Source: Sedimenticola thiotaurini
GTDB lineage: Bacteria; Pseudomonadota; Gammaproteobacteria; Chromatiales; Chromatiaceae
Length of the DNA: 64,000 nt
NCBI RefSeq assembly: GCF_001007875.1
Contig: NZ_CP011412.1
Span: forward strand, 1,550,001 to 1,614,000
Reading direction: 5' to 3'
Both the position numbers and the translations under genes were made by a program. How positions within the stretch are numbered: the stretch's first letter is position 1; each line of letters opens with the position of its first letter. Shown here piece by piece: positions 19,816 to 26,232 of the stretch. A model generated the notes under the pieces. The model saw only the letters and a program-made list of their open reading frames with translations. It did not search any database and was not told the DNA's origin.

Positions 19816-20447
19816 AAGTACCAAAGTGGATCCAGCGTTACAAGCGTTCGCAATCCCGCCCCTGGGACCGGTTCCGGCGATCGATGTACCGCACCAAGTT
19901 CACCGTTATTCTGCCATAGCGCGCCTTTAAGTAACACGATCTCGCCTGTGGCCGCCTGAACGGCAGACCCATCCCCCGTTTGATTGTTATGCAGATCACA
20001 ACGATCCACACTCTGGTTATCCAGCCATTCCGTTCCGGGCCCCTGGTAAGTACAGACAAGGCGGATACTGGTGCGATCGACGTGCCATCCTGGACACATT
20101 GCGTGCCCGACCCGCGCCAGCCGAAGACCCACTTCCGGACACCCCAACAGCTCGCACACTATTTCACCTAGCCAGGACAAATCCTCCAGAAGAGCGGCCC
20201 GCCCAGGCGCTTCCTGCAGACGATCAAGTTTTGGCTGCTTAGTGGTTGATAAGGTCTCAAGTATTTGCAGGTTTTCCAGCTGGTTCAGCGCCGATAGATA
20301 GGCTTCGATACCGGGGTCTATTTCCCGCCGCCAGGCGCATACCTGTACTCCGGCGTCAAATATCTCGACCAGGTCGGCGAGTTGCGGAACGCGCCGCCAA
20401 GTCGGGAAATCACTGATCATTTCAGGAATTCTGTTAGGATCGGCCAT
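19812..20447 (-). CDS. DUF1826 family protein, second copy
   Basis: A 211-residue DUF1826 protein. The family shows a conserved C-terminal half, seen here as WHVDRTSIRLVCTYQGPGT, EWLDNQSVDR, then LLKGALWQ and VHRSPEPVPG near the end. No enzyme motif is recognised; the HxD...H arrangement recalls metal-binding oxygenase-like folds, but this is only an impression. It begins three bases after the true end of the first DUF1826 frame and overlaps DUF1007, forming a tight three-gene unit behind the Zur box at 21136. Involvement in zinc homeostasis is inferred from this context. Confidence 0.8.
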   Translation of the reverse strand: MADPNRIPEMISDFPTWRRVPQLADLVEIFDAGVQVCAWRREIDPGIEAYLSALNQLENLQILETLSTTKQPKLDRLQEAPGRAALLEDLSWLGEIVCELLGCPEVGLRLARVGHAMCPGWHVDRTSIRLVCTYQGPGTEWLDNQSVDRCDLHNNQTGDGSAVQAATGEIVLLKGALWQNNGELGAVHRSPEPVPGAGLRTLVTLDPLWYL

Positions 20448-20450
20448 GGC

Positions 20451-21107
20451 TCAGCAATCGAGACAAAACAGGACCCGTGTCTCACCGGAACCCGAAATCG
20501 GCGGTGAACGATGCACCAGGCCGTTGTCCGCATTGCCGGGGTAAGCGTGACCCTTAAGAATGCCTGCCTAGAACGGTTCAAACCTGGAAGGCTCGCCGAA
20601 ACGAATTATCTCATCATTGGGCGCGCCACGGCTCTGCGCAAAACGATCCACCTGTTCATTGGCCAACCACTCTGTCCCCCGCCCCCGGTAAGTACACAAC
20701 AGTCGCAGATGGGTATAGTCAACATGAAAACGACGACAGTCATCCTCATCGGTAGTCACCAGGCGCATAGTTACATCGCGATCATTGCTGACGCCAAAAT
20801 AGTGGTGTGCAAGCTGGCGTAAATCGATGCGCCAGTTATTGAAAGCCATTGGATCAAGACCCTGTTGCTGTAACAGCCTGTCAAGGTCGTGATCGAACGA
20901 ATCCAGCGACGTAGAGCAACGCACATCCGGCAGATCTGACGCTTTGAGGGATGATAACTCCCGGACTATCACCGATTGTGCAGGACGTTGCCACAGACAG
21001 AGATTGACACCCGGCTCAAGGATACGGCGCAGCACGCCGGGGTGATTGCCGGCAAGGTGAGGTGAAATGCAGGCAGTCGATACAGGATTTGTTGCGCTTT
21101 GTTGCAT
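20451..21107 (-). pseudogene. DUF1826 family protein, first copy, interrupted by an in-frame TAG
   Basis: A DUF1826 gene of 219 codons whose frame is interrupted by a single TAG at 20568-20570 (codon 180). Upstream lie the family segments FHVDYTHLRLLCTYRGRGTE and WLANEQVDRF. Downstream, in the same frame and without any indel, the expected C-terminal block continues: ILKGHAYPGN, VHRSPPISGSGETR, VLFCLDC, then TGA at 20451. Total length without the TAG, 218 residues, matches the paralogue (211). It may be a nonsense mutation, a sequencing error, or a recoded or read-through codon. If terminated at TAG the product is 179 residues and lacks the conserved end. First gene after the Zur box. Confidence 0.82.
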
Positions 21108-21135
21108 GATAAGCGGCCACTCACGAACTCGAAAT

Positions 21136-21158
21136 AATACGTTATATCATTGCATTAT
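21136..21158 (-). promoter_or_regulatory. Zur box upstream of the DUF1826-DUF1007 genes
   Basis: The core CGTTATATCATTGCA matches the Zur core at about 11 of 15 positions and has AT-rich flanks. It lies about 30 bp before the start of the first DUF1826 gene, a position that would block initiation. Confidence 0.65.
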
Positions 21159-21370
21159 GTAACGCAAATCGGACTTTCAAGTACAACAGGCATATTGTTG
21201 GCACAACAAGGCAGCGCAGCATCAAATAACTACCATGATGCATTGGACCGGCGGTTTCATGGGCAGGCACCGGATGGGGTCCAGACGGCTGATATCACCT
21301 ATACCCGGACGCTCAATCGCTGGGCTTGCCTGGCGGTAGTAGAGGATCTGTTTGCGCGTCAAACTGCGGA

Positions 21371-21856
21371 ATGGATTCGTCGCTGCGCGACTCTCCCCTT
21401 CGGGGCGCCTGCGGCGTCCTGCGCCAGCGACTTGCGCTGGCTGGTCGAACCGAAGGGTTCTCATCAAATCCTCGATCCCCTGATAAAACAAAAGGCCCCG
21501 CAAGCGGGATCATCGTATCGAACCGGGATCGCTCGGGATGGATTCGTCGCTGCGCGACTCTCCCCTTCGGGGCGCCTACGGCGTCCTGCGCCAGCGACTT
21601 GCGCTGGCTGGTCGAACCGAAGGGTTCTCATCAAATCCTCGACCCCCTGATAAAACAAAAGGCCCCGCAAGCGGGGCCAGTGCATCGGGTGAGGATCGCT
21701 CGGGATGGATTCGCCGCTGCGCGACTCACCCCTTCGGGGCGCCTGCGGCGTCCTGCGCCAGCGCCCTGCGCTGGCTGGTCGAACCGAAGGGTTCTCATCA
21801 AATCCTCGATCCCCTGATAAAACAAAAGGCCCCGCAAGCGGGGCCTTTTGTTTTAT
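21371..21856. repeat. 167-bp tandem repeat, three copies, on the 3' side of tRNA-Ser
   Basis: Three near-identical head-to-tail units begin at ATGGATTCG (21371, 21538) and ATGGATTCGCC (21705), each about 167 bp. Each unit holds several GC-rich inverted repeats and ends in AAAACAAAAGGCCCCGCAAG, the left arm of the tRNA terminator; only the last unit has the full terminator. The period is not a multiple of three, so the open frames through it are fortuitous. The 210 bases from 21159 to 21370 show no recognisable gene. Confidence 0.93.
21817..21856 (-). terminator. Perfect 19-bp hairpin terminator after tRNA-Ser
   Basis: A perfect inverted repeat of 19 bp (ATAAAACAAAAGGCCCCGC) around a two-base AA centre, directly beyond the tRNA 3' end. 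Read on the minus strand it ends in a T-rich tail, so it is a strong intrinsic terminator. The left arm recurs in the two other repeat units. Confidence 0.9.
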
Positions 21857-21947
21857 TGGCGGAGAGCGAGGGATTCGAACCCTCGATACGCTACTAACGT
21901 ATACACACTTTCCAGGCGTGCTCCTTCAGCCACTCGGACAGCTCTCC
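21857..21947 (-). tRNA. tRNA-Ser with anticodon GGA
   Basis: A 91-nt class II tRNA: acceptor arms GGAGAGC and GCTCTCC pair, CCA is encoded at the 3' end, the anticodon loop in CGCCTGGAAAGTG gives GGA (codons UCC/UCU), the long variable arm is present, and GGTTCGAATCC forms the T loop. Tandem repeat arrays abut both ends of the gene. Confidence 0.97.
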
Positions 21948-22513
21948 AGATAAATTGTTTTTTCTACCTATTCGGCTCTGATCCTGAACCAGGCAGGAGC
22001 ACGCGGCGTGCTCGTTACTCGGGCTTACGCCCTCGCCCCTTCGGGGCCGTCGCCAAAGGCGACGTTCTCTCGGCGAGCCTCGAGTCAGCCACTCGGACAG
22101 CTCTCCAGATAAATTGTTTTTTCTACCTATTCGGCTCTGATCCTGAACCAGGCAGGAGCACGCGGCGTGCTCGTTACTCGGGCTTACGCCCTCGCCCCTT
22201 CGGGGCCGTCGCCAAAGGCGACGTTCTCTCGGCGAGCCTCGAGTCAGCCACTCGGACAGCTCTCCAGATAAATTGTTTTTCTACCTGTTCGGCTCTGATC
22301 CTGAATCAGGCAGGAGCACGCGGCGTGCTCGTTACTCGGGCTTGCGCCCTCGCCCCTTCGGGGCCGTCGCCTCCGGCGACGTTCTCTCGGCGAGCCTCGA
22401 GTCAGCCACTCGGACAGCTCTCCAGATAAATTGTTTTTCTACCTGTTCGGCTCTGATCCTGAACCAGGCAGGAGCACGCGGCGTGCTCGTTACTCGGGCT
22501 TACGCCCTCGTCT
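21926..22513. repeat. 159-bp tandem repeat, about 3.7 copies, carrying the 5' end of tRNA-Ser
   Basis: Units of 158-159 bp start at 21931, 22090, 22249 and 22407 (CACTCGGACAGCTCTCCAGA) and the fourth is truncated near 22513. Each unit begins with the first 22 nt of the tRNA-Ser gene on the minus strand, followed by about 135 bp of its upstream flank with hairpin-forming GC blocks. Copies differ at a few bases (for example CCAAAGG against CCTCCGG), so the array is not an assembly collapse of one sequence. The frame of 582 bases through it is a by-product of the period being divisible by three. Confidence 0.93.
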
Positions 22514-22519
22514 GTAGCT

Positions 22520-22566
22520 AAAATCGGCGCAGATAAAAAAATCCCCTGCGCTTCTCCGATTTTTTG
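22520..22566. other. Long nested inverted repeat
   Basis: AAAATCGG pairs with CCGATTTT and, inside, GCGCAG pairs with CTGCGC around an A-rich loop. It ends the tandem array and may act as a terminator in either direction, since T or A runs flank both arms. Confidence 0.45.
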
Positions 22567-22590
22567 GAGGCGCAAGGGTATACCAGAATG

Positions 22591-22613
22591 CCCGCTGGCG
22601 CAATGCCAGCGGG
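22591..22613 (-). terminator. Hairpin after the YbaK-type gene
   Basis: CCCGCTGGC and GCCAGCGGG form a 9-bp stem around a 5-base loop, 17 bases past the stop codon of the minus-strand gene that ends at 22630. There is no T run, so efficiency is uncertain. Confidence 0.45.
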
Positions 22614-22629
22614 GCAGTTTATGCACTTT

Positions 22630-23100
22630 TCAGATATGCCGGCTGATAGGTATCTGCTGGGAATCTTTCAGCAGATTCCTGAAGTCCTCCCCGGACATCT
22701 TGATCAGCGCCTGATGGTCTCCGCCTTCGAAATAGACCTCCGGCTGTTCCAGCAGGGCCGGATCCACCCAGGTATCGATGCCATAGGCTTCACCCAGCGC
22801 GGGCATGGCACCGATTTCGCAGTCGGAAAATGCACCGGCCATCTCACTCTCGGTGATTAACTGGAGTCTGTGCCTGGCCAGATCGCTCAGTTTTTCCAGA
22901 TCCAGCCGGTGGGTGGCCGGTATAACCGCCAGCAGGTAGCGGTCTTCATCGCCCAGCAGTACACTTTTTGCAAGCCGATCACCGGGCACATGAGCCACTT
23001 CCGATGTCTCCAGCGCCGAGTTGGTGCGTATATGTTCGATCACCTGGTAGGACGATCCGTGATCCGTCAGATACTCTTTCAAGGTAATTGCGATTCCCAT
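22630..23100 (-). CDS. YbaK/EbsC-domain aminoacyl-tRNA deacylase
   Basis: A 156-residue single-domain protein of the YbaK/ProX trans-editing family, which hydrolyses misacylated tRNA (Cys- or Ala-tRNAPro types). Seen: the N-terminal YQVIEHIRTNSALETSEVAH region, LAKSVLLGDEDRYLLAVIPA with the conserved Lys that contacts the aminoacyl end, and the GAMPALGEAYGI loop. The ATG at 23100 follows AGAGGAGG with good spacing; an upstream start at 23145 lacks such a site. No operon partner. The amino acid specificity cannot be told from sequence. Confidence 0.85.
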   Translation of the reverse strand: MGIAITLKEYLTDHGSSYQVIEHIRTNSALETSEVAHVPGDRLAKSVLLGDEDRYLLAVIPATHRLDLEKLSDLARHRLQLITESEMAGAFSDCEIGAMPALGEAYGIDTWVDPALLEQPEVYFEGGDHQALIKMSGEDFRNLLKDSQQIPISRHI

Positions 23101-23321
23101 GATGCCTCCTCTGCCGATATAATCGTCCCTGTTGCGTCTCGGCATCTATTTTGCGATCAATCAACAAGTTATTAACCCATCAATGACTCATTCCGCCAAT
23201 TCCCAACGCAATCCGAATCATGTGACAGGCTAACAGGCCCCAAACAACACATTTCCTCCTTCTCACGCCTGTTTAAAGTATAGTCGGTGGCACTGGTTTT
23301 AACTGTTTTCAGGTTATTTTG

Positions 23322-24158
23322 ATGTCCAAAAAGAACAAAGAGAAAAAAAAGCACGGGAAGCGCTCTTTAGCCGGGCAGGCAGACCGCCACCGGCTCTATG
23401 AACTTGCTGTGCAATATGCAGCTTCCGAGATTGAGTTTGTCGATGAGACCTACCAGTCGATCCGGGGACACAAGGCTGAACTGCTGCGGGAAGATTTCTG
23501 CGGTACCGCCAACGTCTGTTGTGAATGGGTGCGCCATCGCAAGGGCAACCGGGCCATCGGGGTGGACCTGGACCGGGAGGTACTGAGCTGGGGCCAGGAT
23601 CACAAGCTGTCTGAATTGAGCATGGGACAACGCAAACGCATTGAACTGATCGAAGAGAATGTGCTGCAGGTGGAGACCGAGTCCCCCGATATTATCTCCG
23701 CCATGAACTTCAGCTACTGGTTGTTCAAGGAGCGAAAAGAGCTGAAGCAGTACTTCACCCGGGTAAAGGCGGCGCTGGCTGAGGACGGCATCTTCTTTCT
23801 GGATGCCTATGGCGGCTACGATTCGTTCCGGGAGTTGGAGGAAGAGAGGGAGGTCAACGAGGGTGAATTCACCTATATCTGGGAGCAGGAGCGCTATGAC
23901 CCGGTCACCGGCGGCCTGATCTGCCATATCCATTTTGCCTTCCCGGATGGCTCCCGGTTAGACCGCGCGTTCAGTTATGACTGGCGACTCTGGACCCTGC
24001 CGGAGATCCGGGATCTGTTGGAGGAGGTCGGCTTCAGCAAGGTCACTATCTACTGGCAGGGATGGGATGAGGACGGCGAACCGGACGGCATTTTTGTGCC
24101 CTCCACCACCGGAGAGGCCGATGCCGGCTGGATCTGTTACATCTCGGCGGAAAAATAG
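23322..24158 (+). CDS. Class I SAM-dependent methyltransferase
   Basis: A 278-residue protein with a Lys-rich N-terminus (about 15 residues), then a Rossmann-type methyltransferase domain: the LREDFCGTANVCCEW segment takes the place of motif I, GVDLD is the acidic end of strand 2, ENVLQVETESPDII the motif near strand 3, and FFLDAYGG strand 5. A C-terminal half with WTLPEIRDLLEEVGF and many aromatic/acidic residues follows. The target is unknown. The start at 23322 rather than 23319 is chosen because the codon before it is not a start. It stands alone, divergent from the YbaK-type gene. Confidence 0.75.
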   Translation: MSKKNKEKKKHGKRSLAGQADRHRLYELAVQYAASEIEFVDETYQSIRGHKAELLREDFCGTANVCCEWVRHRKGNRAIGVDLDREVLSWGQDHKLSELSMGQRKRIELIEENVLQVETESPDIISAMNFSYWLFKERKELKQYFTRVKAALAEDGIFFLDAYGGYDSFRELEEEREVNEGEFTYIWEQERYDPVTGGLICHIHFAFPDGSRLDRAFSYDWRLWTLPEIRDLLEEVGFSKVTIYWQGWDEDGEPDGIFVPSTTGEADAGWICYISAEK

Positions 24159-24314
24159 CCGTTGCCGCTTGGGTGATAAAAACCAGATAACCAACAATTA
24201 TTTTTATATGTCAATTTGATATTTTTATAATTTTCCAGGTCAGACTAAGGTTGTTCCCAGTTACTTGTCGCCACCCACTCTCCGGCGCATCCACCTTTAC
24301 TGAGGAGCAACCCC

Positions 24315-25058
24315 ATGAGTATTTCCATCCTGGATGTCCAACGTCTGGCCACCACCTACGATGACCGCACCCCGGAACAGATCATCAGTCTCGCGCTGGA
24401 GACGGTAGAGAATATCGCCATCTCCTTCAGTGGTGCGGAGGACGTAGTGCTGATCGACATGGCGGTACAGATCAATCCCGCTGTCAGGGTCTTCTCCCTG
24501 GATACCGGCCGCCTGCATCCCGAGACCTACCGCTACCTGGAGCAGGTACGGGACCACTACGGTATCACGCTGGATGTGGTCTCCCCCGCCGCCGACGAGG
24601 TGAACAAACTGGTCCGGGAGAAAGGGCTCTACAGCTTCTATCGGGACGGTCACAAGGAGTGCTGCGGCGTACGCAAGGTTGCGCCCCTGCGCCGCAAACT
24701 GGCGACCCTGAACGGCTGGATCACCGGCCAGCGCAGGGATCAGAGTATCGGCACCCGTACCGCCATACCGGTGATCCAGGAGGACCCCTCTTTCTCCACA
24801 GAATCCAACCGGCTGCTCAAGTTCAACCCCCTGGCCAACTGGAGTTCAGCCCAGGTATGGGCCTATATCCGCGACAATGAAGTGCCCTACAACCCGCTGC
24901 ATGGACAGGGTTTTATCAGCATCGGTTGCGAACCCTGCACCCGTGCCGTACTGCCCAACCAGCACGAACGGGAAGGCCGTTGGTGGTGGGAAGAGGCGGC
25001 TGACAAGGAGTGCGGTCTGCACGCCGGTAATGTGGCAGCCCAAACCGCTGTCCGCTGA
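24315..25058 (+). CDS. cysH: Assimilatory APS/PAPS reductase CysH
   Basis: A 247-residue thioredoxin-dependent reductase that turns adenylyl sulfate into sulfite. Seen: the P-loop-like [14 protein letters not shown], the catalytic KECGLH near the C-terminus, and two cysteine pairs that mark the iron-sulfur form, KECCGVRK and GCEPCTRAV. Those pairs indicate APS rather than PAPS as the substrate (family knowledge). GAGGAG lies seven bases before the ATG. It heads a run of four genes with gaps of 14, 24 and 26 bp (thioredoxin-like protein, TauE permease, sulfite reductase), together a compact sulfate-to-sulfide module. Confidence 0.93.
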   Translation: MSISILDVQRLATTYDDRTPEQIISLALETVENIAISFSGAEDVVLIDMAVQINPAVRVFSLDTGRLHPETYRYLEQVRDHYGITLDVVSPAADEVNKLVREKGLYSFYRDGHKECCGVRKVAPLRRKLATLNGWITGQRRDQSIGTRTAIPVIQEDPSFSTESNRLLKFNPLANWSSAQVWAYIRDNEVPYNPLHGQGFISIGCEPCTRAVLPNQHEREGRWWWEEAADKECGLHAGNVAAQTAVR

Positions 25059-25072
25059 ACAGGGAGTCCAGT

Positions 25073-25405
25073 ATGGCCTTTATTACCATGGTGAAGAAAC
25101 TGGGACGGGACGGTCAGCCCTGCGCCAAGTGCCGGGATGTGGAAGCCCGCATGCGCCGGGAGGGTCTGTTCGAGCAGATCGACCGGGTGGTGGTCGCCCA
25201 GGAGGGGGATCTGGATAGCGAAGGTATGCGTCTGGCACAGATCTACCAGGTTGAGCGGGCGCCGTTCTTTCTGGTGGCTGACAGCAACGGTGATGTCCAG
25301 ATCTATACGGTCTATTTCAAGCTATTGCGGGAGGTGCTGCGGCCGGCCGAAACCAAGCGTTCCATACCACCCGGTCCACTGTTCAACCCCTCCCTGGTGA
25401 ACTGA
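25073..25405 (+). CDS. Small thioredoxin-fold protein with a CAKC motif
   Basis: A 110-residue protein whose N-terminal half carries DGQPCAKCRDVEARM, a redox-type CxxC at the start of a helix, then an acidic loop (AQEGDLDSEGMRLAQIY) and VERAPFFLVADSNGDVQIY, which looks like the cis-Pro and beta-strand part of a thioredoxin fold. It lies 14 bp after cysH, an enzyme that needs a thiol reductant, so it could be a dedicated reductant or a sulfur-carrying partner; this is inference from position. GGGAG precedes the ATG. Confidence 0.7.
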   Translation: MAFITMVKKLGRDGQPCAKCRDVEARMRREGLFEQIDRVVVAQEGDLDSEGMRLAQIYQVERAPFFLVADSNGDVQIYTVYFKLLREVLRPAETKRSIPPGPLFNPSLVN

Positions 25406-25429
25406 ACCGGTTGGCCAAAAGGACCGAAC

Positions 25430-26206
25430 ATGGATCCCCTGTTTACTTTGGCCGGCTTTGTGGTGGGGCTCTGTGTCGGACTGACCGGCGTGGGCGGTGG
25501 CGCCCTGATGACCCCCATCCTGGTGATGGGATTCGGTATACCCGCCGCACTGGCCGTGGGCACCGACCTGGTCTACGCCGCCATCACCAAGGCGAGTGGC
25601 GTCTGGTTTCATGGCCGCAAGGCCAGCATCCGCTGGCGACTGGTTGCCCATCTGGCGATCGGCAGTCTGCCGGCGGCACTGATCACCGTGGTACTGCTCG
25701 ATCAGATGGTGCCGAACGGCAGCCAGGAACGACTAATCAGCCTGGCACTGGGAATCACTCTGATGTTCACTTCGCTGATACTGCTGCTGAAGGAGCGTAT
25801 CAGCCGGGGAGTGCTGACCAACCGGTCGCGGGTAGCCGGCTGGATACGGCGCCACCGAAGCCGGTTGCTGGTTCTGCTGGGGGCCCTGCTGGGGGTGCTG
25901 GTGACGCTCTCCTCGGTCGGGGCCGGGGCACTGACCGCGGCAATTCTGTTTCTGCTCTATCCGCGCATTCCAGCTATCGCCATTGTCGGTACCGACCTGG
26001 CCCACGCGGTGCCCCTGGCCGCAGTTGCGGGCGCCGGACACCTGCAGTTGGGTAACGTGGACCTGATACTGCTGGGTAGCCTGCTGCTGGGCTCGATCCC
26101 CGGCACCGCCCTGGGCAGCCAGCTGGGTATCCACCTTCCGGAGCAGCTGCTGCGCCGGGGATTGGCCGGACTGCTGTTTCTGACCGGTCTAAAGTTCGCT
26201 TTTTAG
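25430..26206 (+). CDS. TauE/SafE-family sulfite exporter-like permease
   Basis: A 258-residue integral membrane protein with about eight hydrophobic helices in two halves. The family signatures are GLCVGLTGVGGGALMTPIL near the N-terminus and VTLSSVGAGALTAAILFLL in the second half. The TauE/SafE family exports sulfite, sulfonates or related anions. Its place between cysH and the sulfite reductase gene fits overflow export of sulfite or uptake of a sulfur compound. AGGA precedes the ATG. Confidence 0.88.
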   Translation: MDPLFTLAGFVVGLCVGLTGVGGGALMTPILVMGFGIPAALAVGTDLVYAAITKASGVWFHGRKASIRWRLVAHLAIGSLPAALITVVLLDQMVPNGSQERLISLALGITLMFTSLILLLKERISRGVLTNRSRVAGWIRRHRSRLLVLLGALLGVLVTLSSVGAGALTAAILFLLYPRIPAIAIVGTDLAHAVPLAAVAGAGHLQLGNVDLILLGSLLLGSIPGTALGSQLGIHLPEQLLRRGLAGLLFLTGLKFAF

Positions 26207-26232
26207 CATTTAACCGACCTCTGGAGTCAACC

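Noticed and set aside
21857-21947. Integration site with a genomic island at tRNA-Ser
   Set aside because: No integrase, no mobile genes and no distant direct repeat of the tRNA 3' end; the duplicated part is the 5' end and lies in a local tandem array.
21371-22513. CRISPR array
   Set aside because: The repeats are 159-167 bp, adjacent without variable spacers of 30-40 bp, and no cas genes are present.
21326-22521. Several frames across the tRNA-Ser repeats
   Set aside because: They run through tandem repeats and the antisense of the tRNA; translations such as RARDSNPRYATN are a well-known artefact of reading tRNA-Ser in reverse.
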